64,000 nucleotides of DNA from Ascaphus truei (GCA_036426205.1 CM071574.1:9472864-9536863); one strand, 5' to 3'; counted from the stretch's first letter, positions 11,896 to 25,096 are shown. Notes: generated by a model from the letters alone, not told the origin. Numbers and translations: made by a program.

Positions 11896-12270
11896 CAGGC
11901 AGTCCTCAGTTATCCGACACAATGCGTTACTCAAAATGGCGTTGGATAGCGAAACGTCTTAAAGCGAAACACGTTTTCCCATAGGAACACTGTTTAAATG
12001 AAAGGTTCCGTTCCTGAAGGCATTTTTAACACTAAAATACACCAAATATTTTACGCAGGCAATAAGATATGCAGCACACACATAAATTATATAGTGTATA
12101 TACTGTATTATATATGTAATATAACATAATATATAATATTATATAAAAAGCGTTGTAAGAGCGTTGGATAAGCCGTTTAGGCGTTGTAAAAATGAATATA
12201 GGTATGCATTGCATAGCGTTGGATAAGCCATTCGTTGTAAAACGAAACGTTGTAAAACGAGAACTGCCTG
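11896..12270. mobile_element. MITE with CAGGCAGT ends and TA duplication
   Basis: Inverted ends CAGGCAGT and ACTGCCTG flanked by TA (11894-11895, 12271-12272). The interior repeats GTTGTAAAACG and GTTGGATA/TTATCC motifs in inverted order. Tc1/mariner-like TA target use is inferred. Confidence 0.7.
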
Positions 12271-12272
12271 TA

Positions 12273-13530
12273 CCTGAACTTGTAATACACACATTGGAGT
12301 TTGGAGTATGTTGTGATGTGAGGATTTGCAACAATGTATAGGCCAACTGTGTCCCCACACCGCAACAACTTATGACTGCAGTTGTGGCTTCACAGTAATT
12401 TGTGGCAAATATATCTTCCCAAATATAAAGGGCAGAAAGTACCAACACCCTATGCCACAACTAATTAGCTACGTCTATGTGAAGGCAAATATTAGGATTA
12501 GCTTACGTATACTAACTTCACACAGTTAGGGATATGGGTTACTATAACATCTATGAGTAACATTACTCCATGGTAGGAGTTCAACCTGCCATCTGGAATT
12601 ACACCTTCTGCCACATTTCTTTTCACTAACTGCAGACTTCATTTTAGTTATTACTGCAGTTTAAACATATCCCTTAAAAGTGCATATCTGCTTGAGCATT
12701 TTCATTCTGCAGGTATCCTTTTCTGGGATTCTTTTCACACACATTTATATGTATATAGGCACTATTAACTTATGAGCAGTAGGATGTGGTGCTCAGATAA
12801 TCCAACATGGTTTGTGTGCATACATGAATGTAGTAATAAGTGTCCAGATACTTATGCGACGTCCACAAATGAGTGTTGTGAATAACTGAAATGGGTATGC
12901 ACCTAGCGATGTCCACCTGACAACCGCAACTGATGATGCACAAATATAAACCCAGACAGTATGATATATATTTCTTCCTTATCTTTTTCCTGCTCTGGAT
13001 GTCATTGGACTGTGCTCTGCCTACCTACTTCGACTATTAACTTATGGCATTAGGAATATACCATCCCTTCCATTTGTGATATTACACACTAGGTGGTGAT
13101 TTATTCCAAATCACCCATAGAAAGGGCAGCATACCTAATAACGAGTCCACTAGACTATATGTGGAAACTTGTTTTCAAAGCGCTAACGTCGTATAGGTTT
13201 TAAAACTGATTTCTTTTGTTTAAATAAAATTAATTATGTATTAATGGAGATGGAATTCCATCTCTTTCCAGTAAAGAGTCCTATTATTAGAGAGGTTGAG
13301 TGCATGTCTTTGAGGGAATACTTTGTGTCTACTATCATATTTTATCCCCATATGCACCCCCCACCCCTACATTATATATATTAGCAGAGCGGGAACTGCC
13401 TCCATATCTAACAATTTTTCTGGAACAAGCCTTTACATGGCCATTGCGGCCATCTTGGTACCTGACAAACCTCTTCCTGGAGTGAGTAATTGGCTACACC
13501 TGCTCCATGGTCTTAAATAGCAACCAGCCT
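12273..13530. other. No gene recognised
   Basis: AT-rich, with no recognisable repeat family, exon or RNA gene. Confidence 0.45.
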
Positions 13531-13539
13531 CAGCCCGAG

Positions 13540-13930
13540 CCAGAACATGGTATTCTATTCCGTGGGTTCCGGTACTACATCAGTTCCTATGCCCTGTACA
13601 CTAGTCCTGTTCCTCTATACTAGTCTTGTTCCAGGTTCCTGTTTGTCTACAGGTCTGGCTGTGTTACCTGTGGATTCCCTGTTGCCGACCCCAGCCTGTG
13701 ACCCAGATATTGCATTTCTGCAGCCTGCCTTGACCTTTGCATGCATCCCGACTACAACTACTCTAACAGGACTCTCTCCCCTGGCTCCGGTCGGTGATCA
13801 TATACCCCTACCATAGCTCAGCAGGTCCGCTTCCTATCATAGACAAGCATTGTTATAGGAATACTTTCAGGCACCAAAGGGGTTAACATACACCACAAAG
13901 CTCCCTACAAATAAAACACAGAAAGCATAA
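13540..13930 (+). repeat. Repeat G copy
   Basis: Shares CTCTAACAGG...ATACCCCTACCATAG and the ACAAATAAAACACA tail with 10650-10735 and 16385-16490. AATAAA on the + strand hints at an LTR 3' part, but no target duplication was resolved. Confidence 0.5.
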
Positions 13931-13939
13931 CATTTATCA

Positions 13940-15240
13940 TTTATATAAAGCCTTTATTAGCCCAAGCAGTCAGTTAGTCATGGGTTGACCATGGCTTTCT
14001 GGCTACTGAGGGATTAATTTATTATTTTGTTCTGCAGTATTTATACCTGTATTATGTATTTTTATCACTTGTTCTAAGTTGAGTAGTGTTATTCTGCCTG
14101 TGTATATGGTGGCCATTATATACATTGGTAAGATAGGCCTAACGCCAGCCTGGGAAAGGTTATACAAATGTGTCAATATTTTTGGTAGTAGTTTGATATC
14201 TTCATTTTAGTGAATAACATGTAAATAAGTAATTTGGTGTTAATTACTCATTTCCACACACTGCATTAAAACTAACGCTAATTTATCACCACTTTCCCGG
14301 CGATATGGCTTTAGGAAATAGATTTAAGAGTAAAATTGGCGTTAAAAGCTGCTAACGCCAATTCGATCATCCTTTGTGAACGTAGGCCTTGCTTTCAAGT
14401 TTTATCCTGCCGCTTCACAGCCCTGTACGTAGTTATTATTAAATCTGTTGCCATTGCCATATCCATCAGGATAACTGTAAAACAGAGGGTGGCCAAGACT
14501 GCATACAATCAACAGAGGGAATGCTTACGGCACCTAAAGTGACAGATGCTACAGATATATTAATTTTCTGGGCCAAGTCACATTGCGGTTCACAGTCACA
14601 CCCTAACTAAGCTACTGTAACTACATCTGCTTTCTTGATCCTCAATGTAAAGTGACATACGACTCGATAAGTAGGTTTGGGAGGCACAACGACTTAAATT
14701 GCCCTGGCAAATTGAGACAGAGACTGATCTGAACACCGGCTCTCATTCCGCTTTGTTGTTGCATCATCAGTGACAGTCGCCATTCTTTAACATATCTTTA
14801 TTCATCATTGCGCAGTTGGTAAATATCGATAAAGCCACACGAGGTTGAGCACAGGATCTGCCATGTTCACAGAGATGTGCCAAAGTTCTGCATGAGGTTG
14901 GGAGGTGGGAACTATGCCAACATTAACCCCATCATTCACTTTGCAAATAAAGCTGAGGCTATGTGAGAGTTTGCGGGCAATCTGCCAAGCATTAAATCAA
15001 TGTGCATTAGAATTTAATTTATCACGTGAGTTCACGAAGTCCTGTAAAATCGATAGATTTGTTTAAAGTTGAGACTATAAAGAGGGCACACACCATGTTT
15101 CCCTCACGTTCTGGAGATATTCTGCTGAAAGCTTTTCTAATTTAGCACCATTATTAGCCCTTTAAGACTTGTCAAAATGTTTCTCGGGGAATCAATTTTT
15201 TAGGGAAAATGTTTAAAATGTTCTAAATGCATTTTGAATA
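13940..15240. other. No gene recognised
   Basis: No exon, RNA gene or known repeat identified. The open stretch at 14336-14542 has no recognisable domain. Confidence 0.45.
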
Positions 15241-15259
15241 GTTTTGCACTAATATATAT

Positions 15260-15960
15260 ATAGTACAAAAAAACCACAAAAGGCACAAATCAGAGACACA
15301 GGTGCATGGATATACAAATACGTGAACAAGTCCTATATTTGAATTCCACAACGAGATGCACCTATAAATGAAAACAATACCAATATGGTGAAGTACGTTT
15401 ATGAATAAAATTATTGCGAAGGCAACAGAGGCTACTTACAATGTAGCAGAAATAACAGGCATATCAGTAAAATGCTTTCAGATCGCTGCATCAAAGGGGC
15501 TGATAATCTCAGGAACCGCTCACTGCGTCTGTGTGCTCGGACGCGGAAGCTTCACTGCTCAGCTGTAATGCGCGGGTCCTCTGATGGTGACGTCACTCCC
15601 CTAAACGGGGATACTTCTGGCTCCGTTCACTCAGTGCGATTAGCCACAGGGCTCAATTCCGAGATTGATATAACAGTCCCAATAGCCTTTAAATAAGGCT
15701 TTGTAGCAAATAGAAAGACAGTTAAAAAGTCCTGAATATAACAGAAAATAGGGAGATCTATTAAGAGATCCTTACCTTACTAGTATCGTCTGAGTTTAGA
15801 CTTCTTCTGGGGCATGACTCAGACATCCCCTGAACATCATAAATAGTAGATTGCAAGGTCCTGATAGGCTATGCAAATTAGAACTAGTCTCTCAACTAAG
15901 ATAATCAGGTGCTAAGCCAATTAAAATAGAAAATAAAATAGTTAAGAACCTGGTATCAAT
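15260..15960 (-). repeat. Probable diverged repeat with hammerhead-like motif
   Basis: A higher-CpG patch (15490-15640) and the degenerate hammerhead-like motif at 15784-15824 suggest a decayed mobile element. Boundaries are not resolved. Confidence 0.3.
15784..15824 (-). ncRNA. Degenerate hammerhead-like motif
   Basis: On the minus strand: CAGAAGA (one core change), extra A, GTCT paired with AGAC around AAACTC, then GATAC carrying self-complementary ACTAGT. The same arrangement of extra A, helix II and palindromic helix III occurs near 29.7 kb, which supports common descent. Not expected to be active. Confidence 0.3.
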
Positions 15961-16221
15961 ATAAAATATACAAATATTATATAAAAATGATCTAATACAA
16001 TTGAACATATATATAAATTCAAAAGACAAGAAATGGAACTGAAAGACTCAATTTTATACGTCCAATATAATAAATACATTATACACAGTTATTGATCATG
16101 AGCACAGTTGTTTAGCAGCACATAATATTTTACATTTAGAAGAAACATACACGGATGCACAGATTGATTTTTATTATCAAGTTAATTAAATTCACATTAA
16201 CTCACAATTTTTTTTGGTTTA

Positions 16222-16380
16222 ATGAAGAATTATTTTTTACAGGTTAAGGGCATGGCGATGTGCACTAGGTTTGCCTCTAGCTATGCTGATCTATTGATGG
16301 GGATGTGGGAAGACCAAAATATCTGGTCTCAGCATGGCTATGGTGAAAACCTAGTGCTATGGATGCAGTCCTGCTTTATG
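16222..16380 (+). pseudogene. Penelope-like element reverse transcriptase fragment
   Basis: Translates to LQVKGMAMCTRFASSYADLL, then MGMWE and YGENLVLW. This matches the Penelope-like RT block around KGTAMGTRFAPSYANL. Only about 55 residues remain, followed directly by a repeat G fragment, so it is a truncated relic. It shows that the element class associated with hammerheads is present in this genome. Confidence 0.7.
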
Positions 16381-16384
16381 GGCT

Positions 16385-16520
16385 ACTCTAACAGGACTCT
16401 CTCCCCTGGCTCCGGTCGGTGATCAGATACCCCTACCATAGCTCTGGAGGTCGGCGTCCCTACAAATAAAACACAGGAAGCATAACATCAGTCTGTGAGA
16501 TTATAAAGCCTTGCAGTCCT
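16385..16520 (+). repeat. Repeat G fragment
   Basis: Matches 13757-13855 nearly base for base over CTCTCCCCTGGCTCCGGTCG and then the ACAAATAAAACACAGGAAGC tail. Confidence 0.55.
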
Positions 16521-18204
16521 GCTTTATGGGAACTATTGTTTTAGGTAGAGTACAAAATAAATAACTACATCTCTATAGATTTGTTATAATATCTAGCTCC
16601 AGCCGCAGTAATTACAAGTGTTTTTGGAAAATATGAGGGGAAAATATTTGGCAATTCTGTAGCTATCACCATCTTCAAAAAAGGCCTAGGTGAGTTTTAA
16701 ACTATTTAAACAATTTTTTTGAGTCCATCTGTTACTGCTATCATAAATCCTCCTCAGTTTAATTGATCTGTGTAGCAGAATCTTCTGAGATTGACCTTTC
16801 TCCAGAAGAAGCGATCTAACATGAAAGCCAGTCTTAATTAGTTCTGACTTTTAGGACTTTTCTGGTGTTCCTCTAGTTCACTCCATAATAATTCCATTCA
16901 AATGTCATTTTTGAGTTCCAAAAAAAACTGTAGGTTTTTGTATAGAAAAGAAATGTGACAGGTCCCGAGAATGGCCTGGAAGGGATTGTATTGATGGATG
17001 AAAGCAAGAAACATACACTAAGTTATTAACTGGATTGCCATGTATTTGGGCTCATAACAAAATCATGTTAATAAACAAATGTTATTTTTTTTTAACACAA
17101 AACCAAATTGTAGTAATCGACTACTATGTAAAAAGAAACAAGTATATCTATTTTATTGAGGTTAGCAACTACAATTAACTTGTAAAAATATAATCTTCAC
17201 TCTCCTGTGTTGGTAACCCTTCAAATAGTTTTCTGTAATACATAACCGCTCAGATTTCACTTGATATGTTCTATGTAAAATACTTTATTAAAGCAGACAA
17301 CCAAATGATTAATAAAGCAATTGCATACAGAGCATGTGCTGTATTAAGATACTGTCATTACTCTCCTAGTGACACATACATCACCCCAGCTAGTATGTGA
17401 CAGCATTTCATATGGTGCTTTTGACAGTCCATTACTGTTCATTGCCAAGGAATTCTTAAAGTTGCTACTTTACTATCAAATAATATCTTTTAAAATGTAT
17501 TCAATTTCAAGGTAACTGTAAAATAAAGGTTATTTTTTTTTTCCACAACACATTATACTCTTCTATTTCCCACTAAATGGGAAATGAGTTAGTGCATTTG
17601 CTCTGCATTTTCTATGAAATGGGCATGTCTTAAAATAGCAACACGGTGACAGTAAAATTAGGTAATTTATCAAACAGACAAGGTACAGTGAAGTCATTGC
17701 ATAATGTTAGATCGATCCCTTCACTGGTGAAGTGGGCCTGAAAAACGGTGTTGCCCTGCAATTTCACATTCCCTGCAGCATCCAAAGAATGAATTAATTA
17801 AGATGCACCCATATAACTGGCAGTAATGGGAATGTGGAAATACCTGGAAGACAGCAGCCAAGCCCTCCATTAAGTCATTACAGTGTTTTTTTTAGTGCTT
17901 CACAGAGCAGATTAAGATCTGCCCATACAAGTATATCAGAAGAAGAAGCAAATACTGAAAACGCAGATACATTTTAATCCCTTGGCTGCCAGAAAGGCTT
18001 TGCAATGCGCTGCTCACCCCTCTGCCAACTGGGGTGAAGATCACTTGCTTCCAAGAGCCATGTCCGTTGTGGAATTTGTATGCACAGAGACTCTGCCTAC
18101 AGATTGGGTGGTGCATCCAATGATAAATTCCGCTCAGGAAGAGCGCAATCACTATGCTATACCATAACCTTCGAAGCACAGTATAGATTTAGGAAACCTT
18201 TATG
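16521..18204. other. No gene recognised
   Basis: AT-rich with short homopolymer runs. No supported exon, RNA gene or repeat family. Confidence 0.45.
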
Positions 18205-18208
18205 TATC

Positions 18209-18966
18209 TGTAGCACTGCTCTCCCCTCTCCTCTCCCTCCCCCCCTCCCCCCCTGGGAGATTTTGTCTAGGCTACAGGTCTGTGGGGTGCAGGTTACCTG
18301 TGAGGGTCCAGGAGAGATGAGCTCCTGTGATGTTGTGGGGAACAGGACAGGCTTTAGGTGATCCTCAGGTTCTTTTCATTTGGTGACAGCGCTTCCAGTC
18401 ACAGCAGGCTACAGCAGGGCTGCAGGCAGTCCCTACCATGACATTTCTTTTCCCCTATACTTCTGTCCAATAGACTGCGACATAGTCAGAAGTATATAAA
18501 AATAATCTTTATTTGATGCTGCCACTGCAGATGGGATAACAGCGTTGCATTTAGTGGATAATGGGTCTACCTGCTGGTGCTGGCCAGCAGATAATGTTGA
18601 GGCCTTGTGCTATGCACAGATCTTGGTTCAATCAGACCCAGGAGGGGCTAAGCTCCTCTCGATTCCCTGACTGGGAGGGAACACCAACTGATACTGCCTT
18701 ACCCCAGGACGGGAAGGGCTTGACTGACTATCATTTAGAATGCATCCTCCTTAATGCAAAAGAGGAGGGCACATGGTCAGCACCATGATTGGCTGCAACA
18801 CAGACCTAGTATCACCTCCTCTCTTGCCACTCAGGGAGGCTGCGTGAGGGGGAGGCGGGGGGGGGGGGAGGAGGTTAAACCCCACAGGATAGCCTGTCAC
18901 TGTCTGTAGCTATCAGAACTAACTAACAGGAGGGCAGAAAGATTGTCTGGACCAGCCATGGCTATA
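18209..18966 (-). mobile_element. Solo LTR (family B), TATC duplication
   Basis: Starts TGTAGCAC and ends CCATGGCTATA, flanked by TATC (18205-18208, 18967-18970). Homologous to the LTRs at 3646 and 23338. The minus-strand AATAAA at about 18510 sets a leftward orientation. Length 758 bp. Confidence 0.85.
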
Positions 18967-19599
18967 TATCATAGACATTAATGCACATTTTTTACAAGTG
19001 TGTTAAATCAATACAACATATGTTTGAGGGTTAGATAATACATTTTCAGTTTATACCAGGATTTTTGTAAACAGGTACAGAAACACGTTATGCTGAGTTA
19101 AAAAAAAAAGCCACAAAATCTTTTGAAAATGTTTAATTTCAGTTTATTTTTGGCATTCCTGAGCAATGTAAACTTTCACATGATTGCTGAATCCTCAGTA
19201 CACCTTAACAGAAGCTGTCACCACCCAACACCATAGTAACCAGTCAGAGAAGTATTTGGATGAAAAAAAGCCATAGCATTTTATTAAAACCAAGATAGTC
19301 CTTGCCATCCACAACCATTTTGAACACATTTTAACATATGTCAGCCACTGGCTTCAAGGCCAGCGAGCATGTATCAACTTTATTCATTCAAAGGTTTGCA
19401 CCACACAAGTCGCAAAGCTAAAGGCGTTGCACCACCTTTCCAAGGCCGCATATGACCAACAAAAACCCCACCAGCTTTTAAACTCATACAACTGGCAAGG
19501 ACATCCCGCCATTAGTGAGTCCATGATACACCTGGAATAGACTCAACGCGCACACAGAGCCAACGCTCTCTCAATAACATCCTATAGACCCGTTTTAAA

Positions 19600-20085
19600 T
19601 ATGTCCAATCCGATATCATTCAGATGGATCCCATCCCTCTTCAAAATATTTCCATTCTCTCCCTCTAACTCCGTGTGTCTGACAACCACTCAACCTACTT
19701 TGCGTACAAAGTGCGATATTGTAGTGTTGACCTTCCATCTACATTTTTCTAGAGCTAGCCAGTTCCGTGCCTTCTACCAAAAAAATATTCTGGATAACAT
19801 TTCCAAACATCTTGCTAGGTCATGTCTGATTATATTTATTAGCTCCACTATCTTAAATTGGCCCAAATCATTTACCCCAGCATGAATAACTACAATCACC
19901 GGACCCTTGACTAACAGTCTAATACCCGGGACTTCAGGTAATAACTGAAACCAACGTAAAGCCCTAATTCTTCTCCATATTACCCTAGCTTCATCTATAC
20001 CAAGATTCCTACAATATCATCGTCTTTCGGCTCTTTTTGCTGCCCAGTAAACGTAGGAATGCCCGATAATCCACACCGAAGGAGA
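19600..20085 (-). pseudogene. Ngaro SGNH/GDSL-type hydrolase remnant
   Basis: Minus-strand blocks: VWIIGHSYVYWAAKRAERR (block I, GHSY), then VIHAGVNDLG (block III, G-x-N-D) and DGIHLNDIGLDIF (block V, D-x-x-H). These are the SGNH hydrolase signature positions; interrupting stops and shifts show decay. Ngaro elements are known to carry such a hydrolase of uncertain role. Confidence 0.7.
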
Positions 20086-20140
20086 CTCCCTTCCTAAATG
20101 AAAAACCATTTACCGATACAAAAAATAAACTACTATTATA

Positions 20141-21300
20141 TCAAGTGTGTCCGGACATAACTCTTATTCCTCTTTGAGTCCCACTTTCATAACCTCCCAC
20201 TCTTGCGCCTTCTGTTGCTGCACCAATCCTAAACGAATGAGTGCCGAAATCATCCGGACACACTTCCAATGCTTTTAAACAGAATCTAAAAACTCTCTGG
20301 AACTGATACTTTGTTAACCGTAGAACTATCGGAATGCAATAAGAAAGTACCTTCACTGCTGGCCATTTTTTTGCGTACCATTCTCCTGCAAGATATGCAC
20401 CAAAACCAACTGATCCTGCTGCATTTGTAAATAAATCCTGATCACTATTTCTACTTGTTGAAAACAAGATCACCCATTGTAGCCTGCCAAGAAAGTCTGC
20501 CACATGCTCGAATCCTCCTTCACCTGTTTTTTCCACCGAATAAAATTACGAGGACTCTTCACATCTCTTGTTACCAACGACAAACTCCTACAGCAAACCC
20601 ATCCCATAGGCATTACCCTGCATGCAAGCATTAAATGCCCTAAAAGCGACTGCACTTGCTTCAATGTCACCTTCTTTGAACCTTTCACCTTCTCTATGAG
20701 AACTGTCAAGTTAGCCGACTTGTCCGCCAGAAGCCTAAAAACCATTGAAATACCTACAGTAAGAACGATAACATAGGACCTTTTATTTTTTCTTCTGCTA
20801 GTGGTACAGTACACTGAAACGCTTAGCAACGGCTTGAAACGTACACATCAGCTGATAACACAGTGGGCTTCCCCCTGATCCAACAAATAAGAAATCATTT
20901 GGGTAATGTAACACTGACGGATTACCCACTTCCTGTCGATCAACCCATTCAATAAATGAGCTACTATAAAAACTTAAAAGTAATAACATGATATAGCACA
21001 ACCCATAGGTAAACACTTATCAACAAAAAATTCTTCTGAAATGGAAACATTCTGGGTGCACTGGTAACAAACAAAAGGCTGACTTAATATCTGTCTTGGC
21101 TAACATAGCTCCTTTTCCAGCACCTCTAACCAATTCTAAAGCCCTGTCAAAATATGTATATTTAACTGTGCAATGTTTGCTATCAATCTCATTGTTGACT
21201 GACTCACCTCTAGGATATGGTAGGTGCTGGATTAACCTTTACTTTCCTGCTTCTCTCTTTGGTACCAAACCCAAAGGTGAAATCCTCAAATTATAAATTG
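20141..21300 (-). pseudogene. Ngaro RT/RNase H fused to recombinase remnant
   Basis: RT palm residues HYPNDFLFVG at about 20885-20908 replace the usual Y-x-D-D with Y-P-N-D, losing a catalytic aspartate. TLKQVQSLLGHLMLACRV and the RNase H block DLFTNAAGSVGFGAYLAG follow. The next residues are already the recombinase C-terminus (QRVFRFCLKALEV...HSFRIGAATEGA). The N-terminal part of the recombinase is missing, so an internal deletion has fused the two. Frameshifts break the frame near 20500 and 20830. It cannot encode active enzyme. Confidence 0.78.
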
Positions 21301-21802
21301 GAATTTCCTCAAAAGGACCAGCCATTCTTCCTAACGCAACTTCTGCAAACCATTTATTCTCAACAATTTTTCTCATTTTTATAAATTGACTTTACATAAT
21401 CTGCAAAATACAGGGGCTGCCTTTCTTCAAAATGAATCCAAAAACCTTCCCTTATGATCCTTGCTTCCACCCTCTTGGGGTACGTCTAGCCATGGCCCCA
21501 TCTCGCAGACGTTCACTGGTGGCATCCCCTTTTCCATAAGTATTCCTAAATCCTGTCTTTCTCTTCCTGAAACATATGGTCGCTGATTGTGCCCCGCCTC
21601 AGTGTGAACATTTGTGCCTACAAGTAAATTTGCATGCAGTGCACCACCTACTATGGTTCTCGTCAAAGAGCCAGCAAACCCTGACTTTTCCCCTTGCCGA
21701 CCCTCCTTAAACTGAGGTGCTAGAAACAACTGGAAAGGGAGACAGCCTCTGAGACGTCATCAATGACACCATAATTCCCCGTCACTTACGCCGCATCTTA
21801 AA

Positions 21803-22076
21803 TTAGGCTTTTCTGCTAATCTCTGGCGAAAATGTCACCATCATATTTCCACCTGGCCATACCACTATAGACTTTATAGGCACCCCAAATCCTATCCACA
21901 TAGCAAAACATTGCAGAGCACTTTTCTGGAGGGTTTTCACCAATAACCCTTGCCAAAATTGCAAAGCCTTGCAACCAATTTCCAAACGTCTTTGCCAACT
22001 GCTTTTTTCTTTCACCTCGATCAGACTTAACCTCTGCTCTTATTTCAGGTACTCCAAGCAATATTTTCAATACCAA
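21803..22076 (-). pseudogene. Ngaro Gag-like C-terminal fragment
   Basis: Minus-strand reading frame of 70-86 aa with ...GMARWKYDGDIFARD, resembling the W-x-Y-D end of Ngaro Gag proteins. Two overlapping frames share the block, so a frameshift is likely inside it. Confidence 0.5.
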
Positions 22077-22099
22077 ATGGTGTTTATTTTACATAAAGA

Positions 22100-22235
<136 letters not shown>

Positions 22236-22239
22236 ACCC

Positions 22240-23333
22240 TGAACTGCACCCCTGGCTGGATTACCCCCTCCACTCATGATAGGGGAAAAGTGTGGGAATA
22301 TTGTAATAATAATGTGATTTATATATAGATATATAGATAATTCACAGTAATATTAAAAGATTTCATGAACACACATATGTGTGTGTATGTATGTACTGTA
22401 TATGTGTATATATATGAAAGCTGTGAAACTTACTTCTCCTGGTGCTAACCTAAAATGGTTGACACCGACTCTGTCAGTTAGCCCAACTGTCCTTTTAGCT
22501 CCTCCCACTTATCCAAACCTGCCAATAGCAACAACTTTCCAGAACATTCCATGTGCCAAGCTTTCCTGCCCAAATGTATTAACCCCTTACTAAATAAAGT
22601 TATTCCTCATCAGCAATCATGATCCCCGATCCCTATTGGTACATGGGGCTCTGCTAAAAAATTATGCACAACTAACAATTAATTTGAGGTGCCATGCTAC
22701 TTAGCCCTGTTTAGTCATTCTGGGCCCATACATGTATTTCAGCAGATTAAGCATTATTAATGATTATTCATTATTATTCAGTCTTTTCTCAAATAGTTAC
22801 CAAATTTATATTATTAAAAAATCATCAACATTACAGATGTAGCACGTGACATTGTTCGACAGATAACACATCCAGTTATAATGCAAAATATCACTGAGTT
22901 CCCATAGTTTTCAGTGGTTTAATGTAGAACATAACAAAATATTCCACAATATCGCTCCAGAGGGAACAATTAAGGATGCCACATCTTTATGTAAAAAAAA
23001 CCCATGCACCTGCTGAACACATGCAAAACAAAAAAGGAACTGATCTTTCATTGTGCTAAGAGTACATTTTTGTTCTGTATAATTTTAATCCAGCAGTGCC
23101 TTATTTTCAGTCATTTGAGGCATTCTCATTCTCTGCATGATTTTACTTCTGATTTATCATTACAATGTTTTTTCTTTGTCCAAAACTGTAACCGCAAAAA
23201 TAGGTTATCGTCATGTGCTCATAGCACAAGGTAATATAATACAACCAGCAGGTAAAACGCCAATTTAAAAGGAATTTGTTTCACCCTGAATAAAATATGC
23301 TGAACAGTTATACAGCAGTTTGAAAACACATTA
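22240..23333. other. No gene recognised
   Basis: AT-rich sequence with a short TATATA/TGTGTA stretch near 22320-22420. No coding block recognised. Confidence 0.45.
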
Positions 23334-23337
23334 TACA

Positions 23338-24029
23338 TGTAGCGCTTCTTCCACCCCCGCGACCCCCCTCTGGGAGATCTTGCTAAAGCTACAGGTGTCA
23401 TGGTACTAAATACCTGTGAGGATCCAGGCGATGCTGAGGGTCTGCGTTGGTATGGGGAAACAGGACAGGCTTTTGGTGAACCTTCAGGCTCTTCTCATGG
23501 TGACAGCGCCTCCAGTCATAGCAGGCCCCAGGTGTACTGAAGACAGTCCCCACCATGACAGTTCTCAAGCATACCTCTACCCAATAGACTGTAACTTAGG
23601 CAGAGGTACAGTATATAAAACAGGATCCTTTATTGAGACAGCCACTGCAGTTGTTATTACAGCGTATGCATAGGGTTTTCAGGATAGGCCCCAGGCCTCT
23701 GGATGGTACCTGGCTTCTCTCAATTGAGGCTTTGCAGTCTGTTAGATCTTTTCACCTCAACCTCCTAAGGGGCTGAGAACCTGTCTCACTCCCAGCCGGG
23801 AGGAACTAGAACTGCCTATAATTTAGGCTTCCTCCTCTCTAGTACAGAGGGGGAGGGCACAAGGTCTGCACCGATTGGCTACTCACAGACCCAGTTCACC
23901 TCCACCCCTGTCACTCAAAGAGCCTGCATGAGGCGGGTAAACCCCACATGATAGCCTGCCACTGCCTATAGCTACTGGGACTTATGTGACAGGGGGCAGG
24001 AAATATAGCCTAGACCAGCCATGGCTACA
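23338..24029 (-). mobile_element. Solo LTR (family B), TACA duplication
   Basis: Starts TGTAGCGC and ends GGCTACA, flanked by TACA (23334-23337, 24030-24033). AATAAA on the minus strand at about 23621. Length 692 bp. Near-complete homologue of the LTRs at 3646 and 18209. Confidence 0.87.
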
Positions 24030-24236
24030 TACATAAAACCTTTGATACGTTCCACAATAATGTACTGTAGTGTCTGTATGAAGGTTTGTAATATACAAAT
24101 TACTATAATCTTTAATTCATGATCCTTTTACTACTCTGGAAAAGGTTGCATGAAGGCGGAGGTGGCTGGACCTATTAACAATTTCAAACACTTGCTGTTT
24201 GTCATAATTCAAATGTAGCTATTATGTACATGTACA

Positions 24237-25096
24237 GTAGCCCTGGTAAGAAATTAGGCTACATGTCTTTCCTCCTTCTGGTATAAGCCCTGGTAAGGGC
24301 AGGCTGCCAGAAGTTATCATGGGTTTCCCCCACTTCAAGCGCTGCTCTGAGTGGTGGAGGTAGGTCACCTGACCCTGTGTCTAAGGCAAGAGACACAGGG
24401 GAGGGGCCTGCTAAGATCATAAAGGGCAGTGCACAGCCTATTTAGTGTGGCAGTTGAGAGTCTGTGTCAGTTCTGTCACAAGAGAGAGAAGTGTTAGTAA
24501 GTCTGCAGAGAGTGTGACACTGGCGGGCCCAGTGTAATGAGCTTCCAGTTGGAGAAGGAGCAGCCTATGAGTAGGGCTGGTAGAACTACAGCGTAGGGAG
24601 GTGGACCAATGCCTCTCACCCTGCTTAGGGGGTGAGGGAAGAGTTAGCCCCACCCTGGGTGCCCTTGACCTGGGGTGGTGGCAGGGACAAAGATACCATC
24701 CTGAGGGAGAGCAGACCTGTGTGGAAGAAAACCCCCTGTACCTGAGTGACAGTCTTGTTGCTGTTGTTGCTGCTACTCTGCTGCTGTGACAATAAAGAGC
24801 TGCTGCTGCTTTTAAGAAAGACTGTGTGAGACTGGAATCTCTCGTCCCCGAGTGGGGGACTCCCTTGAAGGATTCCACCCCTCATCCTTGGGGCTTACCA
24901 GAGATGGAGGCGCTGCACCATTAAATGAGACGGAGGCAATCACCCCAGAAACCTGATCCTGACATCCCCCATACCATCGCGGGAGACTCAGGACCTCCTG
25001 TTGCCAGCAGGTATGCACCACACTAAGACACGTAGCCAGACCTTAGTACACCTTAGGGGGTCCGATCTGCGACCGGTTGGGGGTCTATGGGCTACA
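24237..25096 (+). mobile_element. Solo LTR (family A), TACA duplication
   Basis: Starts GTAGCCCTGG (first T apparently lost) and ends GGGCTACA, flanked by TACA (24233-24236, 25097-25100). AATAAA at about 24791. Homologous over its length to 7529-8433. Confidence 0.85.

Larger units (their letters stand above)
19255..22080 (-). mobile_element. Decayed Ngaro/DIRS-type retroelement
   Basis: Minus-strand order, 5' to 3': Gag-like end (about 22076-21803, ARWKYDGD), spacer ORF (21729-21427), RT/RNase H (about 21300-20350), tyrosine recombinase end (about 20330-20141), SGNH hydrolase (about 20080-19600), then AATAAA-type signals (about 19280, 19380). Ngaro elements of fish and amphibians have this content, including the hydrolase. 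Many stops and frameshifts; terminal repeats not resolved. Confidence 0.8.

Noticed and set aside
11945..11960. GCGAAACG as a further hammerhead core
   Set aside because: Part of the TA-flanked MITE; no CTGANGA or helix II nearby.
20504..20776. Plus-strand 90-codon open frame
   Set aside because: Antisense shadow of the Ngaro RT/RNase H sequence.
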